A stretch of 64,000 bases of DNA from Mimachlamys varia (Eukaryota; Mollusca; Bivalvia; Pectinida; Pectinidae): assembly GCA_947623455.1 (NCBI GenBank), contig OX392536.1, positions 7,745,282 to 7,809,281 on the forward strand. Direction: 5' to 3'. The notes below the pieces were generated by a model, which saw nothing but the letters and a program-made list of their open reading frames with translations, was not told the origin of the DNA and searched no databases. Below are positions 45,046 to 57,600 of this stretch, one piece after another. The position numbers and the translations under genes are program-made. Each line of letters begins with the position of its first letter. The first letter of the stretch is position 1.

Positions 45046-46494
45046 AAATTTTTGTGATCATTAAATGTACTTAAATTTTATTATAATTAAATTGCCAGAG
45101 ACCAAATAAATTGGACAAAAATATCTCCTTTAAGTTTCATTTTTGTTGATTTGAACTTTGAGATTTTATTATTAGAAAGTTTAATGGATGAAACAACCTT
45201 TAAAGAGGCATCACGGTAAAACTGTATTTTTTATACTTATTTAGAATTAATTTATATATGAATTAAACGTATTATCTTGTGGAAAATCAATGGGTGATTT
45301 ACGCTGAAATATGTTCTCAAAAACATTAGTTAATTATAAAATAGGGGGAATCACTATTTGTTGATTAGGCCTAACGATTTGGACATGTAATTGTTTTGCG
45401 TCACATATGATAACGCATGCGCATTACAAGCTACATCGGTAAACAAAACAAATGGCTATCAGCGTGACCTTCATGTAACTACCAAGCAAACTGTAGCCGA
45501 ATGCATGTAATGGTCAAAACATAACGCAAGGATTATATTACGGAAGCATAATAAGGGATGGGAAGTATTCAAGGGAGAAACTTACTGCCCCACTGTTTGC
45601 ATGTTACAGTTTTCTTCTGTCTGACCGCGCGGCTGCGAGTACAAACAGCTTTGATTTGGTTTTGGGGCCACCCAAGGGATAACTCTTTCATTCCTCTGTT
45701 ACATGAAAAAACGTATGTAAAACGTAAAGCTTGTTTTGTAATAATCCCTGTATACTTTTCCAGTAAAACGGAATTATTGAATTATATTGCTTGAGAGAAA
45801 GACCTTTTCATATACAAGATAAAATATATCGGGGAGGGGGGTCTTTTGTTTACGTTGTAAAAAGCCGGTCTAGGTGCGACTGAGGTTAGAGTGTATATGG
45901 CTTCAATTTGGACAAACTGAATATATTTTAACCATCATGCGCGGAAAAATTGCTTTTCATACCTAATTTATAAAATACGGAAGGTACACATATTATCGGG
46001 TTGGGACCCCGGTATTTAATTTGATACGAATTAATATATATGCATAACTGAAGTCATTCATTAAAAATTTTAAAAACAATCCATATACATGTATGTCCCA
46101 TGCCTGGAGTTGTGTTGAAAATGTCAATATACCATTTAAAATTAATTTACAAAAAGAAAAAAAAAATGAAAATGAAAACGAAGCTATCATAATATATTGA
46201 AATGGATTAAGTATTGGACAATCATATAAGTATCCCGAGTTCCAAATTTGATATACATGTATTCTACATGTTTAGTTTGTGGTGCGTCATATGAGTGCAC
46301 GGACATCTGTGATATATAATTGTAAGTGTTAACGTATGCTGACGCTGAAAGTTAGATAGATTTTAGAAGAATATATAAATAGTCTGAAAACAAAATCTTC
46401 AAGACATTGAGGTGATAAAAAAAATGGAATCATTTATTTTTTGTACTTTTTAATGCATGCACACCTTTTATGAAACCATTCTAAATGAGGATTC
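45046..46494. other. Non-coding stretch
   Basis: No supportable gene or repeat was found. The frame at 45,558-45,794 has no domain or splice context. Confidence 0.45.
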
Positions 46495-46549
46495 GTGAAT
46501 CTAACTTTTTACAGTAATTATAAGGTTTGCCCCATGGTTGTTATGGTCG

Positions 46550-46603
46550 GAAACCAACATGACACTGCATTTAGACGTAAGAGTGCAGTGTCATGTTGGT
46601 TTC
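46550..46603. repeat. Perfect 20-bp hairpin
   Basis: GAAACCAACATGACACTGCA (46,550-46,569) pairs perfectly with 46,584-46,603 across a 14-base loop. A second perfect hairpin follows 16 bases later. It is an unusually clean stem for AT-rich DNA, possibly an unrecognised structured RNA or a small foldback. Confidence 0.9.
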
Positions 46604-46619
46604 TGGCAATGCATGGTTG

Positions 46620-46653
46620 TATATATCCCGTACCCATTTGTACGGGATATATA
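46620..46653. repeat. Perfect 14-bp hairpin
   Basis: TATATATCCCGTAC pairs perfectly with GTACGGGATATATA across a 6-base loop CCATTT. It lies in tandem with the 20-bp hairpin just upstream. No U-tract terminator context applies in a eukaryote. Confidence 0.9.
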
Positions 46654-47274
46654 AATGATGCAGAGCTGCCGACATGTATTTCTTCATATAAATATCGTGT
46701 ATATTTAACGTCTGATTATCAAAGTGAATGTGATTCAATAAATGTATACACAGACTTTGTCTCCGTTTCATAATCGGACGTATATACATTACGCGTCCCC
46801 TCTTGGGCCCCTTCGTCAAATTGACCGAGAACGCTGTCACTTGACGCGTGATCATCGCTATTTTTATTGGGCTTTCTCGAGGAATGCAATTTTGCAAGTG
46901 ACTAATAAAGACATTTTGAGTGGACTTTGAATATTTGAATTACAGGAAAATGTAACTGATAGGGAAGAACATCACTGTAGGTTTTCCCGGGATGCCCCTT
47001 TTAATAATAAGTTTGATTAATCATTTCTCAATAAGTAAATTATAATGAAAGAATATTTTAAATTGTCATTCTGAATGCCACTAAAAATCTTTTACTGTGT
47101 ATTTTGTTCCTTTCATGTACTTTTTCGATAACATAGATCTTTATAATCAAAAACTGAAACTGATACAAAACATGAAGACATTTTGATGAATCATAATTTG
47201 ATATACAAATGACATACATATATACACATTTTCGTAGTACACGATTTGAAATTATACAGAACTATTTTGATTTT
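46654..47274. other. Non-coding stretch
   Basis: Nothing recognisable. The minus-strand open frame 46,571-46,897 spans both hairpins and is judged non-coding. Confidence 0.45.
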
Positions 47275-47465
47275 ACATCTAAATTCATAGTTTTAAAGGT
47301 GTTTTACGCACCTGGCCCTCCTGCTCTACATTAATTAAGAATTTTTGGATTCCCACCGTTCGGCTCCTAGCATTACTGAAGTCCTAGAAGGACAAAACAT
47401 CTGTATGAGGCAGTTTAATTCATTTCTTCGGCAAACTGCATCTATTACTAAATTTGAAAGTTCAA
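47275..47465. repeat. Dispersed repeat R2, copy 2
   Basis: The counterpart of 4,152-4,335, in the same orientation and with the same order of shared words (TTTTTGGATTCCCA, CTGTATGAGGCAGT, TATTACTAAATTTGAA). The two copies are clearly diverged. Confidence 0.65.
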
Positions 47466-48000
47466 GCATATATTATCTGTCGATACTATTCTTCTGATTA
47501 TTTCTAAACATGTATAAAATGACGATATTAAAATTCAAGTAAAATCAATTGCACCTGTTTGACATTTATTAAAACTTGGCTTAAACTGACGAAGGTTTTA
47601 ATCAAAACTGTCTGTATATAAAATACCCCAAGGCCACGTAGTAAACATTAATATCTGAATGTGATACTAACAAAGCAGGGGCCCAATGTTTGCTGGTTAT
47701 CTCACAAATAAGTTTCATTTTTGGCATATACCTACCTTGTGATTGTTTCATCACGAACTGACATTATCGGTGAATGGTATTAAAAAGAACTATCAAGGAT
47801 CACTATATCACACCAAAATATATTGCAAATGGTAAATGGCCAAATATTTCAAAAAAAAAAAAATGATTGGAAAATTGGCAACAATTACTTAATATATCCT
47901 AAATCTACAATTTGCTGACTATATCATTTTGCAATTATTGTATTATAACATCTATTGATATCGGTCGGGGGAGTAATAATTTTTGAACAACTTCATTAAT
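47466..48000. other. AT-rich non-coding stretch
   Basis: No gene or repeat was recognised. Confidence 0.45.
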
Positions 48001-48150
48001 TTTGTACCTAAACTAAGGTACTTTTAGAAGTTGTACAAGTTTAAGGGGTCTTGAGAGTGAATATATCATCAATTTGTCGTAATTTTACCGAAAGTTGACC
48101 TTTGCCCCTTAAAATGTTTAACTTGCTCTGAACATTAGGACCCGGTCCCA
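48001..48150. repeat. Decayed R3-type terminus
   Basis: TTGTACCTAAACTAAGGTAC followed by TTTTAGAAG, and later GACCTTTGCCCCTTAAAATG then TTTAACTTGCTCT, parallels the R3 element interior and ends (GACCTAAACTAAGGT, then GACCCCCTAAATGTGTTAAA). It is a degraded relative. Confidence 0.5.
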
Positions 48151-49774
48151 TACCTAGGAATGCACAGCGTCTATCGAACATGATTAATACAAATACCGGT
48201 GATAACAGTCACATGTGTATGGCATGTATTCTACGTAGGGTGATGAAGGAGATCCTAATGGTGGTCCGCACTGCATATGTACAATGAAATGTGTGGCCAC
48301 CTTTACGGTAAATATACTTGTACCGGTATCAATATTCATGTGATATAACAATTGTAGTTAACTTACAAAACAATAATATAGCTTTGTTTTTATATCCTAC
48401 AATACGCTCCACATAAATGCGTTGCAGAAACACATGATACAAATACTTTGTCACAATAAAGCCGTTTAAAAAAACGTAAATAGGAGAGAATCCCGAAGGG
48501 TTAACAAACGTATAAGCTGAACTCAAACTAAAACACACTTTTTCAAGGGCGTTCTATATATTTTTTGGCGAGTGGCTAGACACTGTTTTCAGAAAAACCC
48601 ACTTTTATCATATTTGTCAACTGGGACGAAATAATCAAAAACTAATTAAGTTCTTACTTAATAAACAAAGCGTCATAAACAAGCTATGTTGTAAAGCGGG
48701 GAAATTACCATTTACAGAGTTTTTATTTTGTGTTTCTGCTATCATATATGCATGTCTTATTTTATTCAATGTAGATTTATACTAATGTGTGTCGTCCTTT
48801 TTTCAGCTCTTATTGCGGAGTGCTAAAATTCTTAGATTGTATCCCGAGGATTGAGATTTCTTTGTCTACATCATACAGGGGTGAGTGATTATTTTTCTTT
48901 CTCAATTTCCTAACGAAACACACGCAAAAGAATGAACTTGATGCATCCCGCAATCGTCAATGGTGGATGCAATGCGTGACGAAATTGGTGACGTTACTCC
49001 GGTTACACTATATAAAGTGATGACGTTACAATGATCATGACGTCACAAAGACAGGTTTATTTTTTCCCTAGAAAAATTGGAATTTACCTGAAAATTATGG
49101 GAGAAAATGGTATCAAAAAGGGTATAAGTCTTTGCCAACAATCCTGATTCTGAGCAAGAGCTGTATTAACCAGTGACCCTACTCGCCGCCAGTGGGGAGT
49201 TGTCCCATTTGATTACCTATATCTAAGACACGGGATACTTGTGAACACTGTTTGATAAAACATTTAAATAAAGTATTTATCTAAGTGTAATTATGTAACA
49301 GACTCGCTTGTTAATACAAAAACATATAAATATGTGGTCAAATCCGTTAACGTTAACTATCCCAACTGATAATTGTCGATTTTGTTTTCAGTAATTTAAT
49401 GTTGATATTTTAAAATGAGAATTTGGGGGGTGTCTCTGTCATTGATATAATATCAGGAATTTCCAAACGCTTGTGAAGGAACGAAATTTTCATTGGCGTA
49501 TATGTCATTATACAGATGAATATAGAAACCTGTACTATTAAGACTAAAATCGACAAAACATAATGAGATTTGCGCGGCAATACTGTCAAATTTATCAACT
49601 ACATTTTTCAGAATTCGGATACAACCCCATGCTTTTGTTGACTTTGAATATTGCCGAATTGATCACACGTGCCGTTTCTGTCTTACTCAGTCACAGCAAT
49701 CAAAACTGCAGGAGTGACGGCTTGCGTTTGTGTGTCTTTTTTTTTAAAGATTTGATCCTGATGGCCATGTTCAA
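48151..49774. other. AT-rich non-coding stretch
   Basis: No gene could be supported. It contains TGACGTCA at 49,038-49,045. Confidence 0.45.
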
Positions 49775-49778
49775 TTAA

Positions 49779-49922
49779 GGATTGGTTGTTATATTTTTGA
49801 CATTCATTGTTGTATAACGTGCATGTACATTGGCGCATCCACATATTGAATGTTGAATATGTGGGTAATTAAGCCAATGTTTGTTACACACCAATAAATG
49901 TCAAAAATATGAAAACCAATAC
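49779..49922. mobile_element. 144-bp MITE flanked by TTAA
   Basis: The left end GGATTGGTTGTTATATTTTT then GACATTCATTG is matched in inverse by the right end (CAATAAATGTCAAAAATATG then AAAACCAATAC), about 38-bp inverted repeats. TTAA lies directly outside both ends (49,775-49,778 and 49,923-49,926). A TTAA target is typical of piggyBac and Kolobok elements. The interior holds another hairpin (CCACATATTGAATGTTGAAT then ATGTGG). Confidence 0.8.
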
Positions 49923-50349
49923 TTAAATTTACATTGTTTTTGTTAACCAAAGCACAGTTAATGCTGACATATACCTATAGTATTAGTCAAAGCATGATTC
50001 AACGTCAGGGGAAATCTAGGCATAGAACAGCCGCCCATTGGCAGTGGAGCAGTATATCTCCAACGCTACAATTATAACGTCATGAGCATGATGACATCAC
50101 GATGCCCTGATGTATGTTATCTGAAAATAGCATGCATTGGGCAAAGTAGCTTCATTTAGTCTTTGTTCAGTGGAAATGGAAATATTTGAAAGAACACACA
50201 TTTCGCTCCTGTTTAAAAGTCGCTTTAGTTTTGTTTGACATCTCAGTTTATAGATGTATTACCTACAAAAACATTGCATGTTTTATGCATAAACAAAAGA
50301 ACTCTACAACTTCAATGTCTTTATTTCACTACTACACATTATATATTGT

Positions 50350-50615
50350 GGTGGCACGGTGGTCTAGGGGTAAGACTCCGGACTCATGATCGAAGTGTAT
50401 GAGTTAGAGTCGCTGTCCCGCCACTTGTGTTGAATCCTTGAGCAAGATATTTTACTCCGCTTGTTCCAGTCTACTCAGCCGTAAATGAGTGCGTGAAATG
50501 GCAGCACCAGTTCTATGCACCCAGGGATTTGAGAATGATATTAGCTGATTACTAAGGCCCTATAACCACGGACAATAAGTTGTGAACCACTTTGAGACGA
50601 CATTTAAGGTTGTTA
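50350..50615 (+). mobile_element. tRNA-headed SINE
   Basis: The head GGTGGCACGGTGGTCTAGGG then GTAAGACTCCGGACTCATGA resembles a tRNA gene with box A (TGGTCTAGGGGTAAGACTC). A degenerate box B follows (GAGTTAGAGTCGC, where GGTTCGANTCC is expected). Next come the core words CCTTGAGCAAGATATTTTAC and TTGTTCCAGTCTACTCAG, and a tail with GTGAACCACTTTGAGACGA. Box B decay means the copy is probably not transcribed by Pol III. A second fragment lies at 9,695. Confidence 0.82.
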
Positions 50616-51769
50616 CAAAGCCGTACATAAGAACCTCGAATTATTATCATTATTTTAAATATAGTTTTTTTTTGAGTCTTCACTATGATGTGCTTTTCAT
50701 TTTGTGTGGTTTTCACATTAAGATGATAATCCTGACATGTTTGATATTTTTAGCTATGCTGTAACATAGATATTTTGAAAACATCAGTAGATTACCCCAG
50801 CCAAAGAAGTAATGATATATTGAAACTTTGAACAATCTTACTAACAGATTGTGTGTATGTATAGTATATTGGATATGAGTAATTCGCAAGTTTATGGGAT
50901 TTTTTCCGTTGTAAGGAAATGAGAATGAAACACTTTCGTTAAATTTTGTTTTTCAATCTCATTAGGGCTAATATACTTACAATAGTAGTGATAGATAACG
51001 TTTTCTTTATGTTTGTTTTTTTAATTTAGTTCTCCATGGATTTCATGTAAGTTTTAATCCTATATGTAGAAATGTTTTATTAATCCAGCGTAGTTGATCA
51101 ATCAGTTTTAGACAATCTACATGTCGTTGAGAATTGCACTACAATTCACCGATAGAAAAGCTGGACACATGATCTGTTAAACAAATATTGACTAATTTTC
51201 AATGAACCCAGCATATTTTGAAATAAAATATTCCGCATCTTTGCCCATTTTGACACATGTAATATTTATAACAGGTTTCGTCTGGCTATCTTAATATTAT
51301 GTATTTACTCAATAGTTATCATGAAAAGCTATTTATATATTACCCTGCACATATATCACACAATTTAGCAACATATAAAAGAACCCATTGAACAACATAT
51401 CACGTGACATGATTGTCCTTATAGCAATACACGAAGAACTGAAGACTAAACAGGACGTAAATGAAATTAGATAAACAGGAAAACCCACTTCAGAAGAATC
51501 TAGAATCTAGAATCCAATGGCAACAGGCAGTGTGTCTGATTCATTCCATCATGTCCACCGTCATATATATGTTACAGTGCAATGCTATAACACCGGCATC
51601 TGACCTTTCCCAATGACTTCAAATGCTTGACATCTATCAAGTCTACAGTATAGTGGAAATTGCAAACAGCTTAAATTACTGCATTGTTTTCACAATCAAC
51701 AAAGCCTATGTTGTTCCCTATTATGTTATCTGTTTCAAACGCTTTGCAGAAGTGATACATTGATATTGG
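50616..51769. other. AT-rich non-coding stretch
   Basis: No gene or repeat family was recognised. Confidence 0.45.
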
Positions 51770-52095
51770 TTTCATTGATATTTTGTATATCTGTGTGATA
51801 TGAAGATGGACGCTTTTTGAGTATACTCATTATTGTGCTTACTTGTTGTGATTGAGAATGATGAAACGGTTCTCACATTGAGGACTTGACGTTTACTTGG
51901 ATGTGACCAAGATTTACATGGCGGGTGTCGTCGATGAAGCATAATACGCTTACTCTTCTGGAACACCTGGTCTTATTCTCTTGTACTTTTATAGGGGGTC
52001 TTCGTGTAGATATTTTCTTTGTTCATATTTTGCCCTCAGTTTAATCGATTTTGAGTTCGGATTATGATTTTGTTAACGCTTCGGTTTCTCTTTTT
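51770..52095 (+). mobile_element. Retroelement 3' tail R1 (copy g)
   Basis: It starts near the end of the coding tail (TATATCTGTGTGATATGAAG) and runs to TTGTTAACGCTTCGGTTTCTC at the common 3' end. Confidence 0.82.
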
Positions 52096-52164
52096 TTGTT
52101 TTTGTTTTGGTCAATAGATTCTAACTCTGTTTTACACCTAAAGCAGTATGGGGTATCTACTAAT

Positions 52165-52247
52165 CCAGCCTTGTAAATGTTTCCTTCGTTCATAGTTTGC
52201 CTCTTGTTCAATTAATTTTGAGTTCGGTTCATGGTTTTGTTGACGCT
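52165..52247 (+). mobile_element. Retroelement 3' tail R1 (copy h), very short
   Basis: Only the last 80 or so bases of the family are present (TTTGCCTCTTGTTCAATTAA to GACGCTTCGGTATAAATAA), inserted just beyond copy g. It is an extreme 5' truncation. Confidence 0.72.
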
Positions 52248-52717
52248 TCGGTATAAATAATGATTGGCTCCGTGGCTCCGTGGTGTTAACAACTTTGAAA
52301 TGATATACATATGTATGAACAGGGATTTTTTACGTGGAGCACGAGGTAAATTGCGTAAACGCAAAATCGAAGGTTAATCCTTATATTTACAGTATTTTTC
52401 TGTAAATGGTTCATAAGTTTTCTGTTCAATTTAGCCCCATCTGCAGACATATATTTCATTTCAAAACTTACAAACGTGAAAACAGTTCAATAAATGTAAC
52501 AGCATGAAGTTTGCATAAGCCGTAGCTAGCTCCGTCCATGTCAATTGTTAATGACGTCATACAATTGTGATTCGAACGGGATAATTTGCATAGCTCCGCC
52601 CACATGTATTGTTGTCGACGTCATAGAAATTTTGCACGTTCTCAAGTATAGTTATTGAAAACTCTAGTTTGCAGTACAATGGTTATCTAGTGAATATCAG
52701 TGTAGACTGTAAATAAT

Positions 52718-53800
52718 ATTTGACAACCTCAGACGACGACGGTCGCGGCGATATTTCCTTCCATCGTCTGTGATGACGGCATATGACTTTGTGTTGACTT
52801 CCATTCTCCCCTCCGTCTGTCTCTCCTGCGGTGCATTTCTTCTATCAAGTTCAGTTTTGAGCCTTTCGTGGTGAATGTACCACAGGTGGTACTGTTACAT
52901 CCACTACCAAGTGTTATTTCCCTTGTAATAATCTCATTATATGTTAGAGAAGATGTTTGAATATCCTTCAGAGAAAGAATGTTTTCATGTTGAACCTTGA
53001 TCAGTTCCATTTCCTGCGTCAAGTTCTTTCCTATCAGTGTGGTGACACAGTTTCTTCATCACAACAAAATTAGTTTTGTAGCTTGAGGCATTCTTGGGAT
53101 TTACAAACTCAATTTCACACTTTCTGAGTGGGGTTACCGTAGTTCTGTTGAACATTTTGAGAATGCTCGAAGTCGGTTTTAGCTCAACCCTATCTAGAAG
53201 TTGTTTCTTCGAGATGATCCACTGTCGAGTTGGAATAGTGTTTGTTTTCCACCTATGTCAAGTGTAGCGAGTAGTTCTTGAGATGACTGGATGGTGTATA
53301 CTTTCCACTGTAAGTATATACAGTTCGATCCTCGTTCCTTCAGTCGTCTGAAACATAGTTTACCTTCGGTTTTAACTTTACCGCTTGATTTGTTGATTTG
53401 CTGCTGTTTCTATTGTTTCTTTGTTCATCACATTTTATTTCAGTTATTTGGATAGTTATACTGACGACAGTTCTGTCCAAAGGTAATCCAACACAAATCT
53501 TAAATGATTGCTGTCGTTTCCGAGGTGAAGGCCTGGGTTCTTGTTCTACAGAAAGCCTCTGCTTTATCAAGCATAAGATCGTCTGCTCTCAGTGAGTATC
53601 TCGGATTCCAAAAATGATCTTGTCACGAACGAACGAGTTTGTAAGTTCACCGAAATTACACGATTTAGACGGCGTGTTGATGTCGGTCATAAACCTATCA
53701 ATGGATTCTTCGCCCTTCGACTTTTAGACAAGGGTTTGCAAGCTCGCTAATATTGTAACGGGAGAAAGAGAAAATATAGCGACCAGACCGAGACGAACAC
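52718..53800 (-). pseudogene. Gypsy-type LTR retrotransposon relic (copy B)
   Basis: It has the same gag, protease and integrase-end blocks as copy A, with more of the protease-to-RT junction kept (MTQEMELIKVQHENILSLKD near 52,990). It then jumps to the integrase end (TDDGRKYRRDRRRLRLSN read near 52,740). The integrase C-terminal tail present in copy A is cut off at the duplication edge. Stops and frameshifts abound. Confidence 0.75.
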
Positions 53801-54454
53801 TGAACTAACCGGTAACTGATAACCGATCCAGTCCAGTTCCACTAATCTATAATGTAATTGTTATTTTTTCATTTAAGTATGCATAGTGCGTGGGTTTTTG
53901 TATCCGTCCTGTATTGTCAATGCAAGTGATGGTCGATTATAATTGAAAATCGATCGGTTTGTCCTTTCTGATTCCGATTATCGATTGCAATATTATTTTC
54001 ATTTTGATCCAACATTTAAATGGTTTTGATGTAAAAAATGTTTTGATAGTGATATGTATTTTTTAACGTATGATTGATGAAACTGTGTAAAAATTGCTTG
54101 AAATCCTTATATTTTAAAAGAACGAATCTACTTATATATATATATCAACATTGTCTATGTTATGGTAGTGTTCTCTCCTTATTTGGATATTAAATCTCTT
54201 ACAAATTCAGAATCGGTGATGCTATCGTCATAGATCGGTTTGCTACTTCCGATTTCAAACAAATTATCGATTATTGATCACTAGTCTATGTTTTATGTAT
54301 GTTCATGTAAAAAGGTAATATTGTACGGTTACAAAAAATAGCCATAAGAGGTAGAAACAAAACATAGGATTTACCTCCCTTGCATTATGTTGAATTAATT
54401 GAGGAAATACGCTCACGTACGGTGAAAAAAGGAAGTACATACTTAAACTTCACA

Positions 54455-54655
54455 CACTTACATCGCTTTATATAAGGCGAGTCCATGTAGCTGATATGTA
54501 AACAAATACACACATAACAAATGTATATCGCTGTATAGAATGCGTTAACATGCAGCTAAGATTTAAACAAATGCACACATATATCAGTATATAAAATATT
54601 TGTACATGCAGCTGACATATAAACAAATACATCAGTATATAAAAGGTGTGTTCAC
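54455..54655. repeat. 56-bp VNTR, copy B (~3-4 units)
   Basis: The same unit as 34,135-34,572 but about half as long, with internal deletions. It shows array contraction or expansion after the duplication. Confidence 0.88.
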
Positions 54656-57600
54656 CTGTTTCTGGAAAGACAAACAAAATAAGCGTATGAAGATCGCTGC
54701 ATCAGTTTTATTTTCATTAGGTAGCATTTGAAATATTATAGCAGTTTACATGGTTTCCAATGAGTAATTAATGAATATCGACAGTTTCGTCTCTATTTTT
54801 ATTTCGTCAAAAGCCTTAACACACGTTTATTTTGTTATTATTCATCATCAGGAAACCTTAATAATTAAGAACTGAAAATCTAGAAAACTATTATATCTCT
54901 ATGTATTGGGGAGTTCATCACTTATTACGGTATAATTAAGGTGAATGTGTAACGTGCATGGTGTCCTAACAACCCTGGGTCCGTCCTAAGGATATACTTT
55001 GGATGCGCTGTACGTATTACACATTATAATAACGGCGCACTAGCTTGGTCAACGCCGATGAGATAATAAATTATTCTATAATGTAACAACAATATAAGTA
55101 GCAATACCTAGTTTAAATGTAAACTATGATTGGTAATTGACAAGGAAAATATAGAATAATAACACATATACAAATTTCAATAACGCAAACTAACTTGATC
55201 TATATTTTAATTAAGGCACATGAAGAGAAAATCAACCTGAATCAAAGCATCGTTACAAATAATAGTTGATATGTACCTTCAATGATTTAGAAGAGCCTTA
55301 TCTTCGCTGCCTATGCCACATGTTGTGATAAAACGAAAGGGTATGTATGCCCTGGCCTGTAATGGTAATTTAAGAAATTTATATTTTTTCTTTAACCATC
55401 GATAAGGATTAACCTTTGGTTTTGTTTAGTTTATAAGATTATAAATCCAATGGGTCACGAGGTAAATTGCGTAAACGTATGTCTGTGAGTACAGAGCAGG
55501 GATTTGGATGTCAAATCGACTGCTGCACGTAAGAAATATAGATGAGGAAAATAGAGGGGTTACTATGAGGAAATGAAACCTTCAATGTATTATCGTTAAC
55601 CGTTCCATTTTCATTTAAGAAACTCACATCGTTCATATATAAGTAAAGAATAAAATTCATGAAATCATTTGGTTTGACAAGAAAACAAAAAAGAGTTTTT
55701 ACTGAAAAGGTTCAAAATGTGTTTCAATGGGAACGCTTACTGTCCAATGGCAATAGCATCGACCAAAGGCCGAAGAATTTTGGAAAATCAATAAAGGAAC
55801 TTGCAGCGGAAACCTAAATACAGTTTAAAATAGTTTTGATATAAAACAATGTGTTGATAGTATGTATTTTTTAACGTATGATTGAGGAAACAGTGTAAAA
55901 AATGCTTGAAATCCTTATGTTTTAAAAGAATGCATCTACTTTATTTACAGCAACATTGTCTATATTATGTTAGTGTTCTCTCCTTATTTGGGTATTTAGT
56001 ATCTTTCAAATTCAGAACCGGTTATGCAATCGATTTGCTACTTCCCATTTCCAACAAATTATTGATTATTGATCACAAGTCTATGTTTTGTGTATGTTCA
56101 TGTAAAAAGGTAATATGGTACAGTTACAAAAATAATCCATGGTAGACAGTAACAAAAATTGAGATTTACCTCCCTTGTATTGTGTTGATTTAATCGAGGA
56201 ATCAAACTCGCACGGTGAAAGCAGGAAGTATATACTTAAACTCCACACACACACAAATACATCGCTATATAGAAGGCTTGTTCTTGTAGCTGACATGTAA
56301 ACAAATGCACACATACATCGCTATGTCTGAGGCGTGTACATATAGCTTACATCATTTTATCCGTGTTATCAAACGATTTCTCGGAACAGTTTACTGTTTA
56401 ATCCTTTTATTTATATTTATTGAATTTATATTTGTATGATACATTTTTTCTGAAAATCTCTTATAAATGGAACAGCCAACAGCAAGTTTCGGCCTGTCGT
56501 CTCTAACTTAATGATTATGACGTCACAATCGCAGGCGTCATAATAACCACTCCGGATTTATGGTCTCATAATACGTACGGAACTGGCAACTTTAGTTTTA
56601 CGGTGGTTTACAGTGTTGCAATAACAGTTCTAATGTTAACCAATTGCCTACACTGAAAGAAAAGCGGGACACAGTGGCAGCCGTTCAATTTTTATATGTT
56701 CTTAAAGACACTCAAGGACTTGTATACAGTTGTACCACAGCTTTGTACAGTTTTTATTTCTTGCATATTGTGTGTGATAGGTCTCGAAAATTTTATATTT
56801 ACATTTTCTCTGCTACCAACTATATGCACATACCAGAAGAAATGTTTTTCATAAAAGTATGAAAGCAATGGTTAACGAGACGTAGCACGTGGTTTACTTA
56901 TGACGTCATAAATCAATCATGTTCAATGACAGTCTTGTCCTGCCACTTCGAAAAAACTGGAGAACGCCCCTGCATCAAAAACTCAAATGACTTATTATTT
57001 TCATTGGCGTTAATTGTATTCAATTTCTTATTAAGAATTGAATGTATATTTTGTTGCTTGCATCGGCTGATGAAGTCAGGTGAAGTCAACTTCGCGCAAA
57101 TGAAGTGAACTGCCAAGCAGTTCATGTACCATTCGCGGAACAGCCAATAACATTCATCACTAGGCAACAGAAAAAATGAAGTCCAGAGACAAGATTTCTA
57201 TTTTTTATTTTTTTTGTATGTGCTTTCATCATACGTCTTTAACTTTGCAATACGAATTGATTGAAATACCTTTCCAGTATAAAATGAATTACGATTTTTT
57301 AGAGCGGTTTGCATCGCGCAGCAGAAAAAAAATAACGCTGTCGTGATTTGGTCACAGTTGAAGCTAGTCAAATATAGATGTCGAAGTCGTATTTCGGTTA
57401 GGCCTAAGCATACTGAAAACGTCTCATTAACAGTGGATGTAGGCACACAAAGTAGCTTGTTGACGAAAGTGTGATAAATTATATTGGTGACACGTTATCA
57501 ATGGGATAAGTGATTTGACGATTCTAATATGTGACATAAGAAACAAACATAAACGAACCTGCTTGCTTTTAATGTAGGCACATGGTACAGTTAAGCATTG

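Noticed and set aside
46571..46897. 108-codon minus-strand frame
   Set aside because: It spans two perfect hairpins and has no recognisable domain; the structure is better explained as nucleic-acid symmetry.
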